Of a stretch of 21,950 nt of DNA, positions 1 to 10,500 are shown one piece after another (positions within the stretch are counted from its first letter, which is position 1; the number at the start of each line of letters is the position of its first letter). A model generated the notes under the pieces. The model made no database searches and was not told where the DNA came from. It saw only the letters and a list, made by a program, of their open reading frames with translations. Made by a program: the position numbers and the translations under genes. The stretch is from contig ATSW01003544.1 in NCBI GenBank assembly GCA_000444245.1, forward strand, positions 1 to 21,950, in the 5' to 3' direction. This DNA is from Botryllus schlosseri (lineage: Eukaryota; Chordata; Ascidiacea; Stolidobranchia; Styelidae).

Positions 1-143
1 CGTCTGAGTCTCGAGTCAATGACTTGGTTCGAGTCATGCGCAATGACTCGAGTCCAAGTCGAGTCAATACACAGACTGACTCGAGTCGAGTCGAGTCATC
101 AGAAAATCGTGACTCGAGTCGGACTCGAGTCATTACAACCCTG
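1..143. mobile_element. End of a hAT-like element, GACTCGAGTC-rich, cut by the window edge
   Basis: Dense GACTCGAGT-type motifs run from base 1 to 130, ending ATTACAACCCTG at 143, whose reverse complement CAGGGTTGTAATGACTCGAG looks like a hAT terminal repeat. It resembles the subterminal regions at 16632 and 20635. The other end would lie outside the window. Short open frames here (19-287) are repeat shadows. Confidence 0.6.
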
Positions 144-231
144 CTTAATCGCGCCAATAGCGAAAATTTTCGATCATTCACAACGGAAGCGGTTTTCTCG
201 CGGCCGAATTTTTGGCCCACCTTTCGGAGTC

Positions 232-520
232 CCATGTTAACCCAAGCTTCATTATGTGTTGGTACGTCGTGGCGTGGTAATGGCTGACGCAGAAATACCT
301 ATAAATCATTCAGTGTTTCTCTGAGAAAGGCACCTAATAAGCAAGACATTTCGGGATAATAAATCGTGCAAAGCGCAAAATGAAATTGAAAAATGTTAGA
401 AAAAGTTTCGAATAAATACGCTGTGATTTATGTTCATTTGCGAAATAATTTTGAGCCCTATTCAAGCTCGGCCCCACTCCAATTGTGCGGTTTGGGGTGC
501 CCCAGATACGGTCCTGCACA
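232..520 (+). repeat. Dispersed repeat, copy 1
   Basis: Shares ordered blocks with 15568-15858: CATGTTA, GTCGTGGCG, GTAATGGC, TATAAAT, AAATCG, GCGCAAA/GCGCGAAA, CGAAATAA and TTTGAGGTG/TTTGGGGTG. Both copies are in the same orientation, diverged, without a shared reading frame. Family not recognised. Between 520 and about 770 I see nothing else. Confidence 0.6.
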
Positions 521-769
521 AAATGAATGAATCGAAAACAAATGATTTAACTTCGCTGTTTAGCGATGAGTCGGCTCGTATCTGTTCTGTACTTTTCGCT
601 CGCTTGTCGTCAAATGACGCATTTTGAACTTTAAGTCAAATCGAACATGTTTCCAGCCCTAATGTTAGCTCACGAAGTTATGAATCAGTTTAAAATTTGA
701 TGTTTTATTTATTTTATCAATGAACAAACCCTCAACATTGCATCTTAAAATTAAAGTATAAAATTCTAA

Positions 770-824
770 TATACCTGGCGGACCGGCAGGAATATCGTCG
801 CGGACCGGCGGTTGAGAACCACTG
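770..824. mobile_element. Right end of a hAT/Charlie-like element
   Basis: GGCGGTTGAGAACCACTG at 824 is the reverse complement of CAGTGGTTCTCAACCGCC, a typical hAT terminal repeat, and the CGGACCGGC repeats before it are typical subterminal sequence. No matching left end was found; about 400-770 may be its body. Bases 830-1460 hold nothing I can name. Confidence 0.65.
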
Positions 825-1469
825 TTCTATGTCTTTCCAAGTAGGCCTTATTTGGCGGGAATGAATTGTCCTATTCAAAGTGAGCGGATCCAACAGACTG
901 ACAGTAAACACATATCGTCAAATGTGATTTACTCTTGTATAAATTCAGGCCTGGCACGAAAAGAATCATCACATTTATAACGATTTGAATAGAATTGTTG
1001 TTGTACTTGATATATATTAATTATAAGATATAGACACCATATGAGCGGACAAATGTATGATGCCATCATAAAAGCTATCGGGTTATAATTTTGCAGCTAC
1101 TATGAATACTTTGAATTTAACAGATTGATAATAGAGACTGATCTGGTATCAAAACATTTTAGGTTGAGCATTGTAATTCCAATGCAGGATTCGGGTATAT
1201 TTCTGATAAGTGGCCAAATATCTTCAAATATAGGAGCAGAAACAAATATAAATATATTAATGAATGTGTCCTAGTGATTAAAATGTCGGGACGCCGAACG
1301 GGCCATTGTTTAGCGACCAACGATGTAACTGACAGATTGCCAATGGTAGCCATAACTACTTGCTTAGTTCGCGAAATACCAAGCTGCGACCTTCTGATCT
1401 ATTACTATTCCCCTGATACGGGATTAGTTTGTTGCGTCCATGGTTCTAACAAATTCACGCCATTCCGAG

Positions 1470-1600
1470 TCACTCCGAGTCCACTCGAGTCATTTCCATT
1501 TTGCCATCGAGTTAGTCCGAGTCTGAGTAATTCTAAGAAAGGCCGCGCCCAAGTCCAACTCACAAATTTCAGTCACGAATCGTCTAAGTGTCAGATTTTG
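1470..1600. repeat. GAGTC/GACTCGAGT motif tract (hAT-like subterminal remnant)
   Basis: Contains CCGAGTCACTCCGAGTCC, ACTCGAGTCATT and AGTCCGAGTCTGAGTAA, the same motif class as at the window start. No clean terminal repeat is visible, so it is probably an eroded relative of the elements at 1-143. Confidence 0.5.
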
Positions 1601-1789
1601 TCATCATGAACTGGAAATGTGGCGAAATAGTGAATCTTCCACTGCATGGTAGCATTTGCAATTGATGTTATAGTGAAGTTTGATGAATAGTTTCAGTCTT
1701 TCGGGGCAATTTAAGACGGAATTTTGACGTTATAACCTGAAAAGATATATGTGACACTTATACATTGTCAAAGTATTAAAAATCTAAAA

Positions 1790-1861
1790 TGTCATCGCGG
1801 GCCGCACAAAATGCTCTGGCGGGCCGCATGCGGCCCGCAGGCCGCGTGTTTGAGACCTCTG
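1790..1861. mobile_element. Right end of a second hAT-like family (CAGAGGTCTCAAAC type)
   Basis: GCGTGTTTGAGACCTCTG ends at 1861; on the minus strand this starts CAGAGGTCTCAAACACGCGG, followed by GC-rich GCGGGCCGC repeats typical of this hAT group. The left end was not found. The same end type recurs at 15017. Confidence 0.65.
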
Positions 1862-3088
1862 CTCTTGACCTATCTGCATTCTGCACTCTAAGGGTCTTTA
1901 GCGTCATTTAGCGGAGTATCGCTGATTGTAAACACCACACAAGGAGAATAATCATTATTTTTAGCTGTCAGAACTGTTGTGTTGTTTCGGCATATATATA
2001 TTGATATGTAAAGAATGTGTCTATATTTATGCATCACAGCTCCGATCCTTGCGATATATATAACAATATTGAAATAGTAATCATTTTGCTTGAACCTATT
2101 TCATTATATTTAGTAGTTTCACAGAATGTAGCCTATTAGTAATTTTCCAGTGCCGTAGTGCGCAAGACCAATTTTCAATCAGCATCACTAGAAAACTATA
2201 ACAATAATAGTACTCATCGAGCATTGTTGATTAAGATGAAGATTGTTACAAATTAAATCTTGCACTTGATGCACTGTACTTCAGCACTGGAATCATCTCG
2301 ATTCTAAGATATTCCTAGATATCCTCTGCCAATTGCGAAATATACATGTTATTTTGGGAAACCGATACTTATGCTGACCAAAAGAGTTGTCTTCATATCA
2401 GAAAGCAAGTGGGTGAATATTCGCTCATAAAAGGAGACCTCAACGGGAGCGCGTCAGAGCATTTCGAGGTCGTCAACCGCGGCTTCGTACTACGAGATGT
2501 CAACAATCGGCGCGCCGTTCGAGGCCCGCGAGGCCTCCGCAAACGACCGCTGCTCTAGTTACTTACATAGGCCTATCTCTTGAGATTAAAACATTTGCGG
2601 TGGGCAGCATGCGTAGCTATCAATTGCAAGTGTGAAGCCTTATAAATAATTGAACAATGTATTTCTGCAAGGCGCAGTCGTCAGTTTATTTGGACACACT
2701 CAAACTTGATCTGTTGAATTATTTTGAAACTCAAAATCGAGGAATTACGTGGATTCGTATTCTGCTTTAACAGGTAAATTTAGTAATCCCATGAATAAAT
2801 GTGAAACTGTTGAATTATTAAAAGAAGGAATTTTTTCTAATTTCCAGGTGGTGTCTGATCTTTTATTATATCGCAATCGTGTGGTGTATATATTTGATGA
2901 TGATAGGGAAATCAATCAATCAGTAACAATAATCGATCAATCGTTAGATTATATTGTCATCTGATCAAGAAACCCACATTCTACAATGCGATAAGACACT
3001 ATGCGATCTAATGAACATACAGGAGGATGCCGAACGACCAGTTGCGGTCTCTTAAACTGGTATCCACCTAGATCTAGTGCCCGGTGTC
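1862..3088. other. Intergenic, no supported gene
   Basis: AT-rich, with TA-repeat patches near 1990 and 2055 and a GC-rich island at 2440-2555. Two plus-strand open frames (2346-2558 and 2749-2964) have no recognisable domain. The second (VVYIFDDDREIN...) contains an internal TTTCCAG-GTG and could be an exon, but no partner exon is visible. Confidence 0.5.
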
Positions 3089-3089
3089 A

Positions 3090-3300
3090 CAGTTTTTTTT
3101 TATTCTCTATTCCGCGGGTCTTTTCTTGCTCTTTCCATTTCATGTGAGTGCGCTCTTTCACCGGGTCTTTTTCTGGACTTTTGTCGCCGTAAGAACAGCA
3201 ACGCGGGGGAGGAGGAGCCCAGATAAACCTTCGACAGGGAATCGAACCCGGGCCGACCACGGGTAGCACGCGCTTATCGTCATCACAACAACAATATCCT
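3090..3300 (-). mobile_element. tRNA-derived SINE, minus strand
   Basis: On the minus strand a tRNA-like head carries B box GGGTTCGATTCCC (plus 3237-3251), then a body with GGTTTATCTGGGCTCCTCCTC and an A-rich 3' tail seen as a T9 run at 3093-3101. The block matches the body of the plus-strand SINE at 17912. The open frames on both strands here are shadows. Confidence 0.68.
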
Positions 3301-3676
3301 CGTTGAATTCATTCTCGCTGTCCCTTACTTAGGGTTATCCTATTTTCGATCCGAAAAAGTGGACGCTTGTTTCAAGTTACGATAAGAGAAATAATATGGG
3401 AAATTTATACAGATAACGCTCATCGCTCGGAAGGTTGACTAAAAAAGGACCATTTTGTATACTTGTGCTACTTGCTCAAGTGATTATGTGTTGTGGACTG
3501 CTTCCACTTCCACATAATACTGACGTTTTACACTTTGGATTTTATAAAGTAGAAATAGTTTTGTGATATGCTTGCATAATCTTTTTGCGGGACACTAGCA
3601 TGACAATTTAACGAATAGCCCCGGTAGCTGGATATATTTTCGAAGATTGTACCTGTACCTATTGGTAGTGTCATTG
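3301..3676. other. Intergenic, nothing recognised
   Basis: Unique-looking AT-rich sequence between the SINE and the 549-bp element; no RNA, repeat or coding pattern seen. Confidence 0.5.
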
Positions 3677-4225
3677 ATAGGGCGATTTTTTTTACCTAAA
3701 AATGGAAGATTTTGACCAAAAAAGTCAATATTTTGACATTTTGTTTGCTGAGAGCTTGCCAAGAATGGAGAAAGAACGTTCAACAGCAACAGTTGTTGGC
3801 TGACAACACTGAAGTTGTGCGTATACACTGCTGGTGACACACCGTGTTGCTTCATTTTGACAATGGTGTCTACATCACAATTTTTCCTCTTGCGCCTCTT
3901 GATATAGGAACCATGCAATGCCCTCGCAGTCTTGCTTCAGGTAGGATATTGCGGTACGTTAAGCATAACACTATCGAATGTTAACATTCGATAATATCAC
4001 CATTTCAACCTATTTGTTTCATTTGAATGTTCATGATTCACAATGAGCAGACAATGGGCCGTCTACAACTGTAATTTTACCGATATGGCAATATCTACGA
4101 TACAAACGAAATGCAGGCTGCAAAAAAATTTCGACGTTGTAAACAATTTTGACATTTTTTTGACGTAACGCTACAATTTTGAAATAATTTTGACTATTTT
4201 TGACATGTCAAAAAAATCGCCCTAT
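3677..4225. mobile_element. 549-bp inverted-repeat element with perfect 16-bp ends
   Basis: ATAGGGCGATTTTTTT (3677-3692) is repeated inverted at 4210-4225. The flanks TGTCATTG and AGCCATTG agree at 6 of 8, a plausible hAT-type duplication. Both subterminal regions repeat TTTTGAC/GACATTTT. The minus-strand open frame 3595-3918 crosses the left boundary, so I do not count it as a gene. Confidence 0.72.
3972..3993. repeat. 22-bp perfect palindrome
   Basis: TATCGAATGTT followed at once by its reverse complement AACATTCGATA, with no spacer, in the centre of the 549-bp element. Confidence 0.85.
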
Positions 4226-4884
4226 AGCCATTGCTCATTTCGAGCCAGTCGCTATCATACGTCTATCAATTTCGAAAGTGTTCACCTCTTATTTACTGCT
4301 GAAAGTATGAGACCCATCCACTAAACCTACAATTGAAACCGCTCACAGCTTATTACAAAATGTTCTGTACGTGAACCAACTTTTTAGGATTTCTTAGGTT
4401 TGTACACGGAAATGGACCCCACTACACCCCCGGGTTGTATCTCCATACGAATTGGTGGGTTTGACTCTATGTCAGTCATTGAAAGGGAATGAAAGCACGA
4501 TTTGGTACCTGACAGTGCCGTTTAATGTTATGGTGCAAATAGGGGATATACACGAATGTCGTTTACAATGCAGGTCTACTTGGTCGTCTTGACATGCTCC
4601 TATCTATACATTACAACACAACGTGCTTGTGTATAGTATGGTGCAATGTGAGTCTTGACCTGATATATATAACAGAAACCGCTGATTATGATTAAATGGT
4701 ACTCGGGAACGCAGTTTCCTGCCCGGTCGCGTTTCAAATGAGAGCGTGATAGTCAATGCTGTCACAGGATTACTCATTTTCATTGGTGAAGGCGTTTTGT
4801 ACCATGAGCATGAGCAATGGCCGTTTTGGGATAAGGCGAGCCATGCGGCATGATAAGCATAACTTCCAACTGCGAGCATAGCGA
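4226..4884. other. Intergenic, nothing recognised
   Basis: A minus-strand frame at 4604-4912 includes NPVTALTITLSFETRPGRKL, which I cannot assign. It overlaps the AT-rich repeat at its start and has no splice or start context, so no gene is called. Confidence 0.45.
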
Positions 4885-5155
4885 AATTAGAATTATAAAT
4901 ATAGCTACACATTTTCCAAATTATATTAGAATTAGAATTGCTGAATCTGCAAAAACTTGGAAATTGAACCAGGTTCAGCTCATATTAAATCAGAGAGCCT
5001 TCTTATAAGCATGAGATTGCTCAATGTATGTACATTGTACAGCGTGCTTGGCTCGTTTCGAACTATATACAGTTCTGCTATGGCATTTTCAGGAAAAATC
5101 AGAAGGTAAAATTGAATTAAAATTAGAGCGTAGAAACATTTCAGAAATTACCTAT
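4885..5155 (+). repeat. AT-rich dispersed repeat, copy 1
   Basis: Contains ATATTAGAATTAGAATT, CTTGGCTCGTTTCG and AGTTCTGC...TTTTCAGGAA. The same blocks recur inverted at about 11120-11500 and directly at 18297-18420. No terminal repeats or coding potential seen; family unknown. Confidence 0.6.
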
Positions 5156-6526
5156 TAGCTTATAATTAGATCACTGGCATTTTACTTTAATTAGTCTATT
5201 TATACAACTTGAGTTATCTAGTTGTCAAAGTCTGTGAGAGATATTATGATTATATCCTTGAGATGTAACCATTCTTTACACACGTTTTACGAAAATATGG
5301 TACTCAACATGTCCTGTCGAATTCAAAGTTAAGTCAGAGGTGTCGTGAAGACTATTCTGCCGATGTGCTGTTTGTGAGATTCACAAGTTGTATGCTTCGT
5401 AGATTTTGGGTGATTGTACAACAGGTGATGTAAGTGCGATGTTCAGGTTCAAACGATGTTGTTTGCAATCCAATAAAATAACCTGTCATATAGTCATCGA
5501 TAAACTCGGAATGTAGGATTAACTTTTACGGAATCACATCATAATAATGCATCCTCGGTATCCGATACGCGTAATCCCCATACGTTAGGGTCAGCAGTCG
5601 AATTGCGTAGTGTCTGATGTAACTTAAGAGTTACGATGTCAGGGTGACTGTCAATGATATCAAAGCTGTTACCCAAAGTTAGCAATATCTAACATAAATT
5701 TCAGATATGCAGGCAGTAATATTATTCACATATTGTATCTCATATGCATAGCATATTCTACGGAAGAGTAATTGTCGACAACTAGTAGAGTATTGAAAAG
5801 AACTGTGAATATGAACAGTCGTGTATTCCGTGCACGCAGTACATATTACATAATCTAAAATAGTACATTGAGCTTTAGCCGTCTGTGACGTGATATTTTG
5901 GGATACGATTGTTGATTTACGAAGTTCTTATCAATTCTCTACTAGTTGCAGACGATTACCCATGACGAGTGTCAGATGAATATACTATTCCCCTATGATA
6001 TTGCCATTATTTTCCAATTACCTCAATTCGAATTGGGCGCCAGTTAATATCAAAGCCGAGAAGAAAGAAAAATTCAACCACGAGCTCTAACAATTGCTAC
6101 AAGAAACCTGTTAAAGCTCTTTGTTTGTATGTTACACTTCGTTGCGTTACGCCGTCTGGTCGTAATCGTAATAATTCGCGTGACAAAGCATTCCATAATG
6201 TCGTAACGTACGCATGTGGTAGCTTAGCCTGCAACTTGGATTCCGTGGTTCGAATAAATTAACGATTCCTAAATACATATTAGCAATAACATCAATTGAA
6301 AGATATTATAAAGTCCACTCGATATACATAATAGGCATAAGTATACGATGCGTGTTGACAAGTCATACTTTATCGCATCGATTCAGGATGAACTAAATAT
6401 ATATCGTGTACGATTTACATGTGATTTACTACTGCCTCAGTTTACGAGCGTGGGCTTATTCCCCGAAGAGATGCTTGGTGGTACAAAACTTCGATACACA
6501 ATTGAATAATACATTCGTATTGAATT
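5156..6526. other. Intergenic AT-rich DNA apart from the MITE relic at 5928
   Basis: No open frame of note, no tRNA pattern, no further inverted ends identified. Confidence 0.5.
5928..5976. repeat. Partial relative of the 114-bp MITE
   Basis: AATTCTCTACTAGTTGC, GACGATTACCC and TGACGAGTGTCAG match the right half of 6527-6640; the left terminal repeat is absent. It is about 640 bp upstream of the intact copy. Confidence 0.65.
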
Positions 6527-6640
6527 AAACCCGAATATTTTTGGCTGACACTCGATTATTAATATACAATGTCCTTTCCAATTCTCTACTAGTTGCTGAC
6601 GATTACCCCTGACGAGTGTCAGCCAAAAAGATCCGGGTTT
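6527..6640. mobile_element. 114-bp MITE with 28-bp inverted ends and ATT flanks
   Basis: The left AAACCCGAATATTTTTGGCT (continuing GACACTCG) matches the inverted right end with two differences. ATT stands on both sides (6524-6526, 6641-6643), consistent with a 3-bp target duplication as in PIF/Harbinger-like elements. The centre contains AATTCTCTACTAGTTGCTGA. Confidence 0.75.
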
Positions 6641-7502
6641 ATTTCAGATATTTATTCATATGTGCATGTGCATCACTATGCAATTGCATACGTCATCACG
6701 TCTGGGAATCTTTCTATACTGGCGCGAGGGAACGCTGATACCAGTGATACGACACTTTGTTGGAAATTGTAGTCTTTGTCATAGGCTGCGTGTGTTGGTA
6801 TTCTGTAATTCATTAGCTGCTCCGTATGATATCGATGTGGCGAAACTTGCGATAAAGAATTGTTACAAAGAAATTAATTAGCGCTCAAGTTTTATTACTG
6901 GTTCAGGATATATAAACTGATTCGACATATATAATGTCTTCAACTCACTGAAAGAGGCTAGTAGCGTGTGGATCGTGAATTCTTGCTTCTAAACTGCAGA
7001 AAAGTTTATGAGTTGGTATCTATAGCAGTAATTTTAACAGAGTATCGAAAATACGCTATCAGAGTTGAATATGTGTGCATCAATATCACGGTGAGCTCGA
7101 TCATTCATTCACAGCGATTTTAACGGAAATGTGACGCAGTTGCAAAGTGGTAGGCCTTCACATCACAGGGAGTATCGTGCGGCCAACGCAAATCGCCTTA
7201 TACGAGATTTGTTTAAAGCAGGTTTCGGCCGTATGGAATTTCGAACGCTGAGTGAAGAGTGAACGTTGGCTTGCCAGAAACAGGTCTAGCACTGTCGTCA
7301 AGTTTGGTNCTCCGTCAATTTAGTCGTATCGCTTTGCAGCATTAGTTTGTCCAGGAATTTAGCAAATCAAATCATTGTACGCCTGCAGTAGATTGGTTTT
7401 ATAAGCAACTGCATATCATCAATCTTGTATTCCTAATAGACTTTGGCAACTTACTGTAGATAAGCAGTTTTAGCTGGTCAACAACGCACACAAACTTGAA
7501 GG
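6641..7502. other. Upstream region of the Ig gene
   Basis: One plus-strand frame (6660-6881) ends DIDVAKLAIKNCYKEIN but matches nothing I know. The stretch before the ATG at 7503 should hold the promoter and 5' UTR; no clear TATA box could be assigned. One N at 7309. Confidence 0.4.
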
Positions 7503-7590
7503 ATGTACGGAAATTTATTATTTGTGGCTTTTCTGTTTGGGATACTATCCGGAGAAATGGCGAACTGTAAAGGTGGATCTCGCAGAAGAC
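7503..7590 (+). CDS. Exon 1: start codon and signal peptide
   Basis: The ATG has A at -3. The exon encodes MYGNLLFVAFLFGILSGEMA followed by NCKGGSRRR: a hydrophobic core LLFVAFLFGIL after a short N-terminus, with small residues (SG, MA) as possible cleavage sites. It ends at a strong donor (GTGAGT at 7591) in phase 1. The basic GSRRR segment would lie just after cleavage. The donor and the phase match exon 2 exactly. Confidence 0.7.
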
Positions 7591-10500
7591 GTGAGTCTGA
7601 TACATGATTGCTTGGTTTTATAATATTAATTATAGTATCAGTTTATCAATATTATCATAATTTCAAAACACTTCAAGACTGCGATATAATAGGACGGTGT
7701 CGAACCGACTTGGAGTTAGTATTTGAAATCAGACACCTATACCTGGGCCTAGGTGATGTAAATAAGAGGTGTGCAAAGGGCTGTTCAAAAATAACTTTTT
7801 TTCCCGGATTCCAGTCATTCACTGATTAAATTGTCAGGTTACCCTAAAAAACGCTGCACACCAAATTTGGTTCAATTCTAACAAGTATAGGACTCCGCAG
7901 ATCCAATTATAATTTTTAATTTATTACGGAAAATTGAAAAAAAAATTTTACAAATTTTTCTGCCAACCCCATGAAATTGTTGAGCTGTCTTCAAAGATGT
8001 TGCAAAACAAATTTGAGTCAATTCCGACCATTAGAAGCGGAGTTATGTGAGTTTTTCGTTGAAAATCGCGGATTATCCACCAATCAAGTTATTTTTGAAC
8101 AGCCCTAGACACTGGATGGATGGAAAGAAATAAGGAATAACATAAAACGACTAGTGATTAAAATGAATGACGCAATAGGCGAGGTTGATATATAAGATAG
8201 TGGTCCGGTAATCTTGAGGGCTGATAAGTATTCGTTCTGTAGAAATTGTTGAACGGGCGATAGAAACTATATACCAACCAGAATTCTTGTCACATTCCAT
8301 CGAACCCCTGAGAATATCGAGATGCGACACGTCATTAACATATAAAGGCACGGGCTGGATATTGTCACCCGGGCAAGCGATTAAACAATCCATTATGATA
8401 CGCGCAACTCCCAACAGTCTCGTAATAGTCTGACGTCATCCGGTGAATGAATGGTTGCGTAACTATGCCGTACGCTGGACTCAGCTGTCTCGGGGTTGGT
8501 CCGATTTACTGTGAGGACTTTCGCGAAATGTTATCAAACAAATGGGGTCTTTCAGAGATATTCTTTACTAATTGAGTTGAGTTTGATAACCCGTGTACGC
8601 GTGGTTGATTTATAAATGCGTTAAATTACATCGATTGCATGTATCACAAAATCGAATAAACTTCGCGCATTGAGCTTGAATCAGCGAGACTGAATTGTGC
8701 ATATGGTGAACAATGTAGTCTTCGGATCACGCGACATAACTCTGCACCAGAACTGTCCAGCTTTATAGCAAAATGCGGAAAGTTACACAAGCTATATCAG
8801 AGGCGGTCAAAGTAATCTCTGATATCTATGCCGTTTTCTACCTGGCATGGCATTCCGTTACTTCTTGTTCAATATGTTTGTTTGCGATCAATATCTCTAT
8901 CTGTACGGTTGGAAACTAAATCAATTATTTACGAAAAAGAGAATTAATTGATGATGAATATTTCATGGTGACCTTGGCAACGTGCTTTGAACGAGCAGAT
9001 ATTTCTGATTCTTTGCTATCTCCAACACGGAACAGAAATTCGAATCGTACTATTTCGTTACGTTTCAGCTCAAGAGTACAGCGCTAGAATCATGAGCAGG
9101 CCGAGCGAGGTTCCGATCGCTAAATGCGGAGAAGACATTCGACTCACATGCGTCGCAGAGGTATGCAAAGCCACTGAGTTTATTTTATGTATATTTTTAG
9201 TTCATGGCAATCAAGTATAGAAGTAGATGTAACTTCGTATCACTATCAGTTCATTAATAACTTCATCATTTCAAAACACCACAAAATGGCGATAGAATGA
9301 AAATGTAGGAAGGTGTAGTCTCAAATCAGACACCCACTTGTCCTCTAGAATGTGTAGGGTGTACTCCTGAGTACTCTGTGTATTTGTTTATGAGCTTGAC
9401 TGTCATTCTGCTCAAGTTCACGCTGACGCNTCCTAAACCTATTCCGTCGACGCCAAAACATTGTTGGTTTTCAGGGAGAACCGGTTCCGGAGATCGAATG
9501 GTGGTATCACAATCAAAANCCGGATCAAAGCGACCGGAGCATCATCCGGGATTTATCGCGAGACGGNAGAATTCAAATTAAAACTGAGGTCAGTCTAANG
9601 GCAAAACGAGACACGGGCTTTAANAGATATTGGCNATTTCATGGTATTTTGGGTGGTAANCTTTGTTTCCAAGTTTCCTCTATGTTNCCGTGGGTTGTAT
9701 GAGAAGTTTCTGGTATCACGTTGCATAACTCCCAGAGTTACATGAAATGCACATATTAGTTTAGTTGGGACAAATACCGTGTTAAATATATTAGCCATAT
9801 TATGATATTTTGGGTACAAAAATTTATTGTTTACAAGTTTCCTCTGTGTTCCCGCGGGTTGCATGACAACTTTCTGGTATCGCATTGGATAACTCCCAGA
9901 GTTACATTAAACGCGTGTATTAGTTTAGTTTTGCCAAAATCCATTTAAACTCAAGAGCGTTCAAAAGCGACTATTTCAATCTCGGTAAAGGTCGTGGGCC
10001 GTAAAAAAGCANTATCGATATCAGAGGAGTTCAAATGATTTGCTGCGATGGCAAATTTAACGTGGTGAANTATAGTATGGGAATCTCTGGAAACTAGTAT
10101 ATGTACGATCAATGATTATCNAGTCGAGATCCCAGTCTCTGAAATAGTTCGTCGTTAGNAATATTNATTTNATGNTNTTTTAAAGGAACTCGTCTCTGAA
10201 ATAGTTCGTCGTTAGTAATATTNATTTGATGTTCTTTTAAAGGAACTCTATATCATCAGAAGCACCCTTATCATAAGGGACGCAGAAAATATCGACGAAG
10301 GCATATACCAATGCAGAGCGAGCAACAGCCGCTCGAGACACAATAAAAATAGCAATCTGTACCAACATTGGAAAATTGAAGAAGTGCCACTCCATAAGGT
10401 TTTGTGTAGAGGTAAGCAATAATTATTTTGTATTAGTCATACACCCGTATAATATAGTACCTCCTCGATCTACAGATTCAGCTTTGACTCAAACCGAGGT

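Larger units (their letters stand above)
7591..9068 (+). other. Intron 1 (with two nested repeats)
   Basis: A 1478-nt intron between GTGAGT and TTTCAG. It contains one copy of a dispersed repeat (about 7655-7770) followed directly by a 330-bp MITE (7777-8106). The remainder (about 8110-9060) is AT-rich with no coding or RNA feature that I can support; short open frames at 8151-8414 (minus) and 8987-9220 look like chance. Confidence 0.6.

Noticed and set aside
1790-1861. GC-rich GCGGGCCGC repeats as a possible CpG island or promoter
   Set aside because: The repeats belong to the subterminal part of a hAT-like element, repeated at 14945-15017.
2749-2964. Possible exon encoding KCETVELLKEGIFSNFQVVS
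   Set aside because: It looks protein-like in composition, but there is no recognised family, no clear splice partners and no start context; left unassigned.
3595-3918. Minus-strand open frame of 107 codons
   Set aside because: It crosses the left boundary of the 549-bp inverted-repeat element and shows no known domain.
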